Source: an uncultured Erythrobacter sp. (lineage in GTDB: Bacteria > Pseudomonadota > Alphaproteobacteria > Sphingomonadales > Sphingomonadaceae). Taken from it: a stretch of DNA of 64,000 nt. Both the position numbers and the translations under genes were made by a program. The stretch's first letter is position 1. Each line of letters starts with the position of its first letter. Below, one piece after another: positions 55,154 to 64,000 of this stretch. The stretch spans positions 1 through 64,000 of the forward strand of contig CALBWA010000019.1 in NCBI GenBank assembly GCA_937969505.1, read 5' to 3'. Below the pieces are notes generated by a model that did no database searches, had not been told where the DNA came from, and worked only from the letters and a program-made list of their open reading frames with translations.

Positions 55154-57285
55154 TGATTGGCGGTGCCAAGCGGGCGAACATAAGTTCCTCCACACTGAAG
55201 AACGATTTCGACCGGCGCAGCATCATGATTGGCACGGTCATGGGTGGCATCGGTGTAATCCTCGCCGCACGCATGTCTTATCTCGCGATTGCCGAGAATG
55301 AGAAATACCAGGTCGAGAGCGAGAGCAACCGGGTCAATCTTTCGCTGATCCCGCCACGCCGCGGATGGCTACTGGACCGCAATGGCGCCCCCTTGGCATC
55401 CAACCGAGCAGACTTTCGCGTCGACATAATTCCCGAACGGATGGGCGATCCGGAGCGCACCATCGATGTGCTGGGTGGCCTGCTGGAGCTTGAGCCCAAC
55501 AAGATTGGTGATCTCAAACAAAGCATTGAGGATGCCCGCGGATTTCAACCAATCGAAGTCGCCAGCGGACTCGATTATGAAAAGTTTGCCGCAGTCAGCG
55601 TACGCTTGCCCGAATTGCCCGGTGTCGTCCCGCAACGCGGCTTTTCCCGTTATTATCCCACCGGCGCCACCGTCGGCCATTTGATCGGCTATGTCGGCCC
55701 TGCTTCTGCCGAGGAATATGAGGCCGACCGTAACCCGCTGTTGATCACGCCGGGATACAAAATCGGCAAGGACGGGCTGGAAAAACAGTTCGAGCAAAGG
55801 CTTCGCGGCACGCCCGGCGCGCGGCGGGTGGAAGTGACTGCATCGGGGCGAATTGTCCGCGATCTGGACACGCGTGAGGATATACAAGGCAATCCCGTCC
55901 GCCTGACCATCGATGGACCGCTGCAGAACTACGCCGCTCGCAGAATTGGCCTCGAGTCCGGCTCTGTCGTGGTCATGGATTGCAAGACGGGCGATTTGCT
56001 TTGCATGGCAAGCATGCCCAGTTTCGATCCCAACAGCTTCTCCGACGGGATCGGCAGCGTGGAATATTCCATGCTGCGCGAAGACGAGCGCGTGCCCTTG
56101 CGCAACAAGGTGCTCAAGGGACTCTACCCGCCCGGCTCAACCGTGAAGCCAATGGTTTCGATGGCATTCCTTAAGGAAGGGCTCGACCCGAACGAAACTG
56201 TGTTCTGCGGCGGCGGCCTGCGGGTTGGCAACCGTGTTTTCCGCTGTTGGAATCGCCGCGGCCATGGCACGGTCGATATGGCCAAGGGCATCTATCAAAG
56301 CTGCGACGTATATTATTACTACTTCGCCCAGCGCATCGGCATGGACCCGATTGCGGCGATGAATCGTCGCTGCGGTCTGGGGCAGGAATTTCCGCTCCCC
56401 GTCACCAGCCAGTTTTATGGCACCGTCCCTGACCCGGCATGGAAGCTGAAAAAATACGAGCGCGAGTGGCAGGCTTTTGACACCGTCAACGCCACCATCG
56501 GGCAAGGGTATATGCTGGCCAATCCGCTGCAGCTGGCAGTCAGTGCCGCCCGGCTTGCCACGGGAAGGCATGTGATGCCGCGCCTTACCATGGACACCCC
56601 GCCCAAGGGCTTCGACCAAGTGGATTTTCCTGATGAGCACGTCCAATATGTCCGTCAGGCCATGAGCGATGTCGTAAACGGTCCGGGCACCGCGGGGCGC
56701 GGCCGCTTGCCGTTTGATGACATCAAGATGGCGGGCAAAACCGGCACTGCTCAGGTTGTTTCGCTGAACAAATCGGATGGTAAGACCGGCCCGTGGAAAT
56801 ATCGCGATCACGGCCTGTTCACCTTCTTCGCCCCGTTCGACAATCCGCGCTATGCCGGTGCGGTCGTTATCGAGCATGGCGGCGGATCAGGCTCTGCCTA
56901 TCCGATCGCGCGCGATGTGATGACCTTCATGTTCGACCCGGCCAAGGGAATGGATGCCTTGCGCGCGCTGGAGGCGCAATGGGGCGGCACTGCGCAGGAA
57001 CGGCTCGACCGGAAATACGCCGCCTATGCCCAGGCGGCCGGCGAAACCGTCCCTCCCGCCCCCAAGCGTGCCGAGGACATCTTCGATCAGGTCGAAGCTG
57101 AAGCGCGCGTTGCGGCCCAACAGCCGGAAGAAATTGCCGATGAAGCTGTGGCTCCGCGACCAGAAGCCAATCCGGAAGGGGCCCCCCGCCCCAATCCCGA
57201 ACAGCAAGTCATCGACGCTGCCCGCAATGCCGGTAACGCCAGCGATTCAGGTGCTGCGGCCAACCCCGCTGACGCCTCCCAATGA
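55153..57285 (+). CDS. mrdA: Penicillin-binding protein 2
   Basis: The 710-residue class B transpeptidase crosslinks lateral-wall peptidoglycan with RodA. It has a short cytoplasmic part, a TM helix (IMIGTVMGGIGVILAARMSYLAI), the pedestal domain (IPPRRGWLLDRNGAPLASN) and the transpeptidase with the SxxK Ser in YPPGSTVKPM near residue 330, SCDVYYY and KTGTAQV. The C-terminal tail beyond the domain (about 110 residues) is Pro/Ala/Glu-rich and long for the family. Start ATG 55153 overlaps mreD (TGATG). Confidence 0.97.
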   Translation: MIGGAKRANISSSTLKNDFDRRSIMIGTVMGGIGVILAARMSYLAIAENEKYQVESESNRVNLSLIPPRRGWLLDRNGAPLASNRADFRVDIIPERMGDPERTIDVLGGLLELEPNKIGDLKQSIEDARGFQPIEVASGLDYEKFAAVSVRLPELPGVVPQRGFSRYYPTGATVGHLIGYVGPASAEEYEADRNPLLITPGYKIGKDGLEKQFEQRLRGTPGARRVEVTASGRIVRDLDTREDIQGNPVRLTIDGPLQNYAARRIGLESGSVVVMDCKTGDLLCMASMPSFDPNSFSDGIGSVEYSMLREDERVPLRNKVLKGLYPPGSTVKPMVSMAFLKEGLDPNETVFCGGGLRVGNRVFRCWNRRGHGTVDMAKGIYQSCDVYYYYFAQRIGMDPIAAMNRRCGLGQEFPLPVTSQFYGTVPDPAWKLKKYEREWQAFDTVNATIGQGYMLANPLQLAVSAARLATGRHVMPRLTMDTPPKGFDQVDFPDEHVQYVRQAMSDVVNGPGTAGRGRLPFDDIKMAGKTGTAQVVSLNKSDGKTGPWKYRDHGLFTFFAPFDNPRYAGAVVIEHGGGSGSAYPIARDVMTFMFDPAKGMDALRALEAQWGGTAQERLDRKYAAYAQAAGETVPPAPKRAEDIFDQVEAEARVAAQQPEEIADEAVAPRPEANPEGAPRPNPEQQVIDAARNAGNASDSGAAANPADASQ

Positions 57286-58397
57286 CGGGGTTCGTTCCTG
57301 AACCGATTGCCCGCCAGCCCTGGCAGATGCTGATCCCGCTGTTTCTGCTGATCGCGTTTGGCGCTGCAGTCCTGCATTCAGCGGCCGGGGGCTCAATGGA
57401 TCCCTTCGCATCCTCGCATCTGATCCGTTTCGCCGTCTTTTTGGTCATGGCAGTCATCATGTCTCAATTCGGGCGCGAACTGGTCAAGTTCATGACCTAT
57501 CCGGTTTATGGCATTGTATTTCTGCTGCTGGTGGCCGTCGAAGTGATGGGAACGCTGGGTGGTGGTAGCCAGCGCTGGCTCGATCTGGGCTTTATGCGAT
57601 TGCAACCGTCCGAAGTGATGAAACCTGTGGTCGTTCTGGCTCTAGCGCGGTTCTATGACACCTTGCCGGTCGGTATGATACCGACCTGGCGCGCACTGAT
57701 TCCTGCCGGTGTCCTGATCGGATTGCCGATGGCTCTTGTGCTCATGCAACCCGATCTTGGCACGGCGCTGGCCATCGCCTTTGGCGGAGCCATCGTGATG
57801 TTCCTTGCCGGGCTTCCAATGCGCTGGTTTCTGGCCGCAGGCGGCGCTGGCGCGATTGCTGTGCCACTGGCTTTCTTCTTCGGGTTGCAGGAATATCAGC
57901 AGCGCCGGGTCACCACCTTCCTTGATCCCGAAAGCGATCCGCTGGGTGCTGGCTATCACATCACGCAGTCCAAGATTGCCATCGGATCGGGCGGAATCAA
58001 TGGCAAGGGTTTCAGCCAAGGATCACAAAGTCACCTCAATTACCTGCCGGAACCGCACACCGATTTCGTTTTTGCCACCATGGCAGAGGAATGGGGACTG
58101 ATCGGCGGCATATTCGTGATTGGCGTGTTTGCCATCATCCTGCGTTGGGGGTGGTCGGTTGCGCGAGCATCAGAGGATCGTTTCGCACGACTGCTCGCTG
58201 CAGGCCTTACCGCCACCATCTTCTTCTATGTTGCGATCAATCTGATGATGGTGATGGGCTTGGCCCCCGTGGTTGGCATCCCACTGCCCTTCATGAGCCA
58301 TGGCGGATCCTCCATGATGACCAATATGATCTGTATCGGCGGTTTGCTGATGGTCAATCGCTGGAACCGCGAAGCGCCGCGCCGGCGATTGATGTAA
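57282..58397 (+). CDS. rodA: Rod shape-determining protein RodA (SEDS glycosyltransferase)
   Basis: The 371-residue SEDS protein polymerises lipid II with PBP2. It has about ten membrane helices and the family motifs GSQRWLDLGFMRLQPSEVMKP, LQPDLGTALAI, DPESDPLGAGYHITQSKIAIGSGG and PEPHTDFVFATMAEEWG, with Asp in the catalytic loop. MVMGLAPVVGIPLPFMSHGGSSM is the C-terminal hallmark. The start overlaps the mrdA stop (ATGA). Confidence 0.98.
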   Translation: MTGFVPEPIARQPWQMLIPLFLLIAFGAAVLHSAAGGSMDPFASSHLIRFAVFLVMAVIMSQFGRELVKFMTYPVYGIVFLLLVAVEVMGTLGGGSQRWLDLGFMRLQPSEVMKPVVVLALARFYDTLPVGMIPTWRALIPAGVLIGLPMALVLMQPDLGTALAIAFGGAIVMFLAGLPMRWFLAAGGAGAIAVPLAFFFGLQEYQQRRVTTFLDPESDPLGAGYHITQSKIAIGSGGINGKGFSQGSQSHLNYLPEPHTDFVFATMAEEWGLIGGIFVIGVFAIILRWGWSVARASEDRFARLLAAGLTATIFFYVAINLMMVMGLAPVVGIPLPFMSHGGSSMMTNMICIGGLLMVNRWNREAPRRRLM

Positions 58398-58545
58398 AAA
58401 TGATGGCGACCCGCAAAGGGGCCTTCCCTTCACCGCAATCGTCGCTATATGCAGCGCCTTCGCCGAATCAGAATGGCTTTGCGGCCATGTTTTGGCGCTT
58501 CAGGTTCCCCCCCGGCATATCAGCCATGGGCAGCAATCCTGATGT

Positions 58546-58621
<76 letters not shown>

Positions 58622-58710
58622 TTTTCACCACACACCAGCTATAATAGCCATCGGTGCTCCTTGCGCTGGGCGGCCAGTCATGACAGCTTTCCATCCGACA
58701 GGAGGATTGT

Positions 58711-60345
58711 TTGACCACACCCAGAGCCCGCGCCGCATTTCGACTGCTAACCCTCATCATCGCCCCCTTGGCATTGGCCGCTTGCGGATCGAGCGAACGC
58801 GAGGTTGATCGCGCCGCTCGCGAAGGCATTTTGCTGTTTGGCAATTATGGCGAACCGCAGACCCTGGACCCACATCTGGTCACCGGTGTCCCCGAGAACA
58901 CGATCCTCAGCGCCTTGATGGAGCCTCTGACAACGCTGCACCCAACAGATTCTCGTCTGGCCGCCCCTGGCGTGGCAGAAAGTTGGGAGCATAGCGATGA
59001 TTATACCCAGTGGACATTCAACCTGCGCAAGGATGCCACATGGACCAATGGCGATCCGGTGGTCGCGGGTGATGTGCTGTATTCATGGCAGCGTCTGCTG
59101 CATCCCGAACTGGCCGCACAATACGCTGATCTCATCCATCCAGTACGCAATGCGCGGGCGTACAATTTTGGTGAGATCACGGATTTCAGTCAGGTTGGGA
59201 TCAAGGCACCGGACGATCACACCATTGTGGTGACCCTCGACCAACCTATGCCCTATTTCGATATTTTGATGGTGACGCCAGCATTGGGACCTATCAATCA
59301 GCGGGCGGTGGAGGCTCATGGCACCATTTCGGATCGCCGGAATTCCTGGGCGACCCAGGAAAACTACGTCAGCAACGGTCCCTACCGAATGAAGCAATGG
59401 TCAGAGAACCAAAGGATAATTCTGGAAAAGAACCCCGACTATTGGGACGCAGACAAGCTGGCATTGAATGAAGTGCACTATTTCCCAATCGACAACACCA
59501 AGACAGAAGAAAGCCTGTTCATGAGCGGGCGTCTGCATGTCACAAACGGCGTATCAGCTGACAAGCTGCCGTTTTTCCGGGAAAATCATGCCGACTGGGT
59601 ATTCGAGCGCCCTCGGCTGGGCAATTACTATTACTACATCAACGTTGATCGCAAGCCGCTGGATGATGTGCGGGTTAGGCAAGCCTTGTCGCTGGCGATT
59701 GACCGCGAGCTGATTGCGGACAAGGTGCTCAAGGGCACGCAGCTTCCCGCTGGAGGTTTTGTCCCGCCGGGCATGGCCAATTACGAAACGAGCGACGCAT
59801 TGCCATTTGATCCGGATCGCGCACGCCAATTGTTGGCCGAGGCGGGCTATCCCGATGGCGAAGGCTTTCCGGTGCACGAAATCCTGATGAATACGCTGGA
59901 AGACCACCGCAAAATTGCCGAAGCTATTCAGGAGATGTGGCGCAAGGAACTGAACATTGGTGTCGGAATCTACAACCAGGAATGGCGCGTTTATCTCGAC
60001 TCGATGGACAATAACGATTTCTCGATGGCGCGCGCCGGCCTCGTGTACACCGCACCGGACCCTTCCGATACTCTCTACTGGATGACAACAGGCGGTCTGT
60101 TCAACCGGGGCAATTGGTCCGACCCGCGTTATGACGCGCTGGTGAAACGCGCCAATTCAGTCAGCGACCTTGAATTGCGCAATCAGCTGTTGAAAGAAGC
60201 TGAGACGATCATGAACGCTGAACTGCCAGTTATTCCGCTGTTCTGGTCGATTGATACTCTGCTGCGCGACCCCCGGATTGTTGGCATGAACCCTGAATTG
60301 ACCAATGGCACGCCGGTCAAATATCTCAGTTTTAATCTGGAATAG
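58711..60345 (+). CDS. OppA-type peptide ABC transporter substrate-binding lipoprotein
   Basis: The 544-residue protein has a lipobox (LAACGS) near residue 24, a short tether, and the SBP family 5 fold: GNYGEPQTLDPHLVTGVPENTIL, WTFNLRKDATWTNGDPVVAGDVLYSWQRLL, YFPIDNTKTEESLFMSGRLH and VRVRQALSLAIDRELI. TTG at 58711 is the start because AGGAGG is 6 nt upstream. No permease or ATPase genes are adjacent, so the rest of the transporter must be encoded elsewhere, or the protein serves another role such as cell-wall peptide recycling. Confidence 0.95.
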   Translation: MTTPRARAAFRLLTLIIAPLALAACGSSEREVDRAAREGILLFGNYGEPQTLDPHLVTGVPENTILSALMEPLTTLHPTDSRLAAPGVAESWEHSDDYTQWTFNLRKDATWTNGDPVVAGDVLYSWQRLLHPELAAQYADLIHPVRNARAYNFGEITDFSQVGIKAPDDHTIVVTLDQPMPYFDILMVTPALGPINQRAVEAHGTISDRRNSWATQENYVSNGPYRMKQWSENQRIILEKNPDYWDADKLALNEVHYFPIDNTKTEESLFMSGRLHVTNGVSADKLPFFRENHADWVFERPRLGNYYYYINVDRKPLDDVRVRQALSLAIDRELIADKVLKGTQLPAGGFVPPGMANYETSDALPFDPDRARQLLAEAGYPDGEGFPVHEILMNTLEDHRKIAEAIQEMWRKELNIGVGIYNQEWRVYLDSMDNNDFSMARAGLVYTAPDPSDTLYWMTTGGLFNRGNWSDPRYDALVKRANSVSDLELRNQLLKEAETIMNAELPVIPLFWSIDTLLRDPRIVGMNPELTNGTPVKYLSFNLE

Positions 60346-60572
60346 CGATCGGCACAGTTGACAGATGACCCGCTCCTCCATTGCGCGCGCTTGTCAGAAG
60401 TGCCTTTAGCCCATGCAAGCGCAAGCGTCCTGGACCTCAACTGAACTACGTATAAGTACTAACTGTATGTTTTATTCAGGGTTTATGTTGAAATCGGACC
60501 AATCTTGGCTGTCGTTTTTCGTTGAACTTGGCTATTCCCTTTTTTCGAGGTTGCTGTTGGGAAGTGGATGTC

Positions 60573-60740
60573 TTGAGCTCTGAGAAACCAGACCGGGTAG
60601 AAAGCCTGGCCCCTATTGTTAATGCATTGGAAGCAAAGTTGGTCCAGCTGGATCAATTGGGGGCACATATTGCCGCAGCCCATGTGGACGCCGCGATCCA
60701 CCAACTGCGAATGGATGCGGCAGGGAACGCGCTGCCCTGA
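60573..60740 (+). CDS. Small helical protein of unknown function
   Basis: The 55-residue protein (from a TTG at 60573, with GGGAAG 8 nt upstream) reads VESLAPIVNALEAKLVQLDQLGAHIAAAHVDAAIHQL, a single amphipathic helix with a short charged start. I recognise no family. It could start at GTG 60564. The coding frame has G/C-rich third positions, which supports it, but the gene is small and only moderately certain. Confidence 0.5.
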   Translation: MSSEKPDRVESLAPIVNALEAKLVQLDQLGAHIAAAHVDAAIHQLRMDAAGNALP

Positions 60741-61046
60741 TATTCCGCTGCACTGTCCTGAACTACCCCCTTGCTAATAGCTGTATAGGTATTGGACCTA
60801 GGGCGCGCGACGTCAGCGGATCGCTATATCTGATGCCGTCAGCGGGCGTTCGTTTTGCTGGCAGCAGCAGGAGGAAAACTTGGGTCGCATCCATAGCCCG
60901 CTTTGTCCGGATGATCAGGACCACGATTGTCAGCGCAGCAGGGGCAGTGATGCGCATATCTCTTGCGCACGGGCCGAAGAGGCAATCGTCCAGAAAACAC
61001 CGCATACGTTGGCCCGCTTTCCTGGTCTCATCGCGGCCAAACCCTG
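60741..61046. other. Gene-free stretch
   Basis: Frames on both strands here (an 81-residue forward frame at 60833 and a 156-residue reverse frame at 60763) look like incidental frames rich in Arg and Ser. I see no repeat, RNA or clear promoter. It probably holds the promoter of the MarR-like gene. Confidence 0.5.
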
Positions 61047-61607
61047 ATGGCGAGCCAGATAGAACCCGAGCCAAATAACGAAGCTGGCGCTGCTCCGCCT
61101 GCCTCCCCGGCCTCTGAATCCCCCCTGCTTTCCACGATTGCGCAGGAATTGATGGAACTGGCCAAGGCGCTGCAGTCGCAAACAGGGGATAATGGCTCCA
61201 AACAATCAGACAGCGAGAATTCAGGTGTTGCACAAGCCGGCAGACAACCCGGGCACGATCATATTGCCACCCATCAGATGCTGGAATTGGCGCGCAATTC
61301 TTATGCTGACCGTCGCCGCAGAGACCGGGTGATCGGACAGGCCGACCTCTTTGGGGAACCTGCCTGGGATATCCTGCTCGACCTGTTTATCGCTCATATC
61401 GAAGGCAAGGATGTATCGGTGTCGAGCGCATGCATAGGTTCTGCCGCCCCACCCACCACCGGCCTGCGCTGGTTAGGTGTGTTGCAGGATAACGGGTTGG
61501 TCGTGCGGGAACATGATCCGCGCGATCAGCGGCGCATTCTCGTGCGGCTGACGGAACAGGGCCTCAGTCGGATGTCGGACTATTTCCGCAAATCGACACC
61601 CAACTGA
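61047..61607 (+). CDS. MarR-like winged-helix regulator
   Basis: The 186-residue protein has a disordered N-terminal half (NEAGAAPPASPASES) and a winged helix in the last 100 residues: HQMLELARNSYADRRRRDRVIGQADLFGEPAWDILLDLFIAHIEGKDVSVSSACIG, GLRWLGVLQDNGLVVREHDPRDQRRILVRLTEQGLSRM. The wing DPRDQRRILVRLT is the MarR hallmark. It stands alone, so its target is unknown. ATG 61047 was chosen over upstream codons with no support. Confidence 0.88.
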   Translation: MASQIEPEPNNEAGAAPPASPASESPLLSTIAQELMELAKALQSQTGDNGSKQSDSENSGVAQAGRQPGHDHIATHQMLELARNSYADRRRRDRVIGQADLFGEPAWDILLDLFIAHIEGKDVSVSSACIGSAAPPTTGLRWLGVLQDNGLVVREHDPRDQRRILVRLTEQGLSRMSDYFRKSTPN

Positions 61608-61621
61608 GCCTGTTCAGCTGC

Positions 61622-62917
<1,296 letters not shown>

Positions 62918-62976
62918 TTAAGTGTTGTAATTGAGTAAGACACCACCAAATTGGTTGCACAGCGCGTGTATGCGTC

Positions 62977-63001
62977 GGAACATTGTGGCGCAAGTTGCGT
63001 T
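62977..63001 (+). promoter_or_regulatory. EcfG-type general stress promoter
   Basis: GGAAC (62977-62981), exactly 16 nt, then CGTT (62998-63001). This matches the EcfG/SigT consensus GGAAC-N16/17-CGTT of alphaproteobacteria. The start codon of the YqjD-like gene lies 73 nt downstream. The two-gene unit is thus a predicted stress operon. No transcript evidence is available. Confidence 0.75.
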
Positions 63002-63074
63002 GCAACATAGAAGGACAAACGAAAGCGTTTGACCAAAGGAATACGTAGCCGCAGCAGGCTTTATGGAGGAAAAT

Positions 63075-63656
63075 ATGGCACAGGGCAGTACCAGTACAAA
63101 CGGCGCGACCAAACCGCGCAAGACAACCGCTAAGAAAACCACTGCAAAGAAAGTGACAAAAGTGACCCCAGCAGTTGATCACAAGACAGAAGCCAAAACC
63201 CGCTTCAGCGCCGCTCTTGATGAAGCCAAGGCTGGTGCCGCCGCGCTGAAGGCGGAAGCAGGCGATCGTGCGGGCACCTATAAAAGCCAGGCCAAGTCAA
63301 AGACGGGCGACCTGGTTAGCGAAGCCAAGGGCTATGGCGCTGATGCCAAAGTCAAGGCTGCCGACCTTGCCAAGGAAGGCAAGACCAAGGCAAGTGACGC
63401 TTTGTCATCTCTGGGCAAAGTCGTTTCCGACACAGCACCCCAGATTGACGAGAAGCTGGGCGAGCAATTCGGTGATTACGCCCGCAAGGCATCACGCAGC
63501 CTCACGGAAGCTTCGGTCAAGCTCGATGCAAAAAGCGTTGATGAAATTGGCGAAGACGCGCGGGAATTTGTCCGCAAAAGTCCAGGCGTTGCCGTTGGTC
63601 TTGCAGCTGTCACCGGCTTCTTGCTGGCCCGCCTGTTCCGCGGCGGCCGCAATTGA
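63075..63656 (+). CDS. YqjD/DUF883-like membrane-anchored protein
   Basis: The 193-residue protein has a Lys/Ala/Thr-rich N-terminus (KPRKTTAKKTTAKKVTK), like histone tails or DNA-binding Lys repeats, then amphipathic helices rich in Ala/Lys (KAGAAALKAEAGDRAGTYKSQ), and ends in KSPGVAVGLAAVTGFLLARLFRGGRN, a C-terminal membrane helix with a conserved Gly pattern as in YqjD/ElaB. GGAGGAAAAT precedes ATG 63075. Its promoter fits EcfG. It is followed closely by a holin-like gene. Confidence 0.85.
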   Translation: MAQGSTSTNGATKPRKTTAKKTTAKKVTKVTPAVDHKTEAKTRFSAALDEAKAGAAALKAEAGDRAGTYKSQAKSKTGDLVSEAKGYGADAKVKAADLAKEGKTKASDALSSLGKVVSDTAPQIDEKLGEQFGDYARKASRSLTEASVKLDAKSVDEIGEDAREFVRKSPGVAVGLAAVTGFLLARLFRGGRN

Positions 63657-63679
63657 TCGCAGCTTGAGGGGGCATATTG

Positions 63680-64000
63680 ATGGACACCCATGATGTGCCC
63701 CCGACCAACGATGATCTGGCTGGTATCGATCCCGTCGTCACACCAGAGACGATGGACGATGAGCCCGGGACAGCGCTGGACGAATCGCTAACTGACGAGA
63801 TTGCGGCGCTGATTGATGACGGCAAGACTTATGCCGAGGCTGAAATCGCGTTTCAGAAAACGCGTGCAAGCTTCGTCGCTGATCGCGGAAAGTCGGCTGC
63901 GCTATACGGTCTGTTTGCGCTAGGTTTTGTTCATCTGGCCCTGATTGCACTGGTCGTGGGCGCGGTTATCTCGTTGATGCCACTGCTTGGACCGGTCGGG
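63680..64000 (+). CDS. Phage-holin-family-like membrane protein (3' end outside window)
   Basis: The first 107 codons are present. An acidic N-terminus (DDLAGIDPVV, DEPGTALDESLTDEIAALIDDGKTYAEAEIAF) leads to two hydrophobic helices, ALYGLFALGFVHLALIALVVGAVI and SLMPLLGPVG, the start of the 'holin superfamily III' type also paired with YqjD-like genes in other bacteria. ATG 63680 follows GAGGGGGC. It is the second gene of the stress unit. This family is usually not a true lysis holin. Confidence 0.8.
   Translation, partial: MDTHDVPPTNDDLAGIDPVVTPETMDDEPGTALDESLTDEIAALIDDGKTYAEAEIAFQKTRASFVADRGKSAALYGLFALGFVHLALIALVVGAVISLMPLLGPVG

Noticed and set aside
60763..61233. 156-codon reverse frame opposite the MarR-like gene
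   Set aside because: It overlaps the start of the winged-helix gene on the other strand and shows no recognisable domain or ribosome-binding site.

Overview
This window reads as a chromosomal segment of an alphaproteobacterium, most likely a sphingomonad (order Sphingomonadales, probably the Erythrobacteraceae side). Nothing in it gives a species. The call rests on protein character and local gene order: rph divergent from hrcA-grpE near dnaKJ, rdgB and hemW close by, a UrcA-family protein, a DUF1206 protein, a vgr-related protein, and a GGAAC-N16-CGTT general-stress promoter. Nearly all genes look like ordinary core genome with tight coupling (ATGA, GTGA and TGATG overlaps). I see no prophage, insertion sequence, plasmid functions, rRNA operon or CRISPR array.

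Layout. 1-5.5 kb: chaperone block (dnaJ end, dnaK, grpE, hrcA, all minus) enclosing a copper-chaperone-like lipoprotein, an HELVH protein and a GNAT enzyme. 5.6-9.7 kb: rph-rdgB, a CAP-domain protein, hemW-xerC. 9.7-12.5 kb: a REP-like element, then rsmI-yraN-gshB and a coupled small YezG-like gene (minus). 12.5-16.1 kb: LpoA-like lipoprotein, parE and a small membrane protein. 16.1-22.2 kb: hydrolase-OsmC fusion, MoxR ATPase, a soluble chemoreceptor-like protein, VWA protein, and a DUF2314/DUF2185-like protein. 22.2-29.1 kb: SDR, namZ and a DOMON-like gene (minus), then tyrS, PilZ, MFS, cysK and a small protein. 29.2-32.3 kb: acyl-CoA dehydrogenase with its MerR regulator, hisI, and a gene-free stretch that may hold a structured RNA. 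32.3-39.9 kb: comF, a methyltransferase, ppdK and glyQS, with two palindromic elements translated inside glyS.

40-43.4 kb: urcA, a membrane-protein/XRE-regulator pair with matching palindromic operators, and two tandem TraB/GumN proteins. 43.5-50.5 kb: rplY, pth, an exported-looking SDR, ychF, DUF1206, MaoC and a MORN-like secreted protein. 50.6-58.4 kb: mutL (minus) and the complete rod-shape operon mreB-mreC-mreD-mrdA-rodA. 58.5-64 kb: tRNA-Lys(CUU), an orphan OppA-type binding protein, a MarR regulator, enolase, and a stress-promoter-driven YqjD-like/holin-like pair cut by the window end.

The main functional units are DnaK/DnaJ/GrpE chaperoning with HrcA, cell elongation by MreBCD-PBP2-RodA, GlyQS, a MerR-controlled acyl-CoA dehydrogenase, and a predicted small-repressor circuit around urcA. 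I found no clearly new multi-gene defence or biosynthetic system. The most unusual items are the in-frame palindromic insertions in glyS, the possible RNA at about 32.1 kb, and the promoter/operator architecture at 40.0 kb. All regulatory sites were read by eye and carry no statistics.
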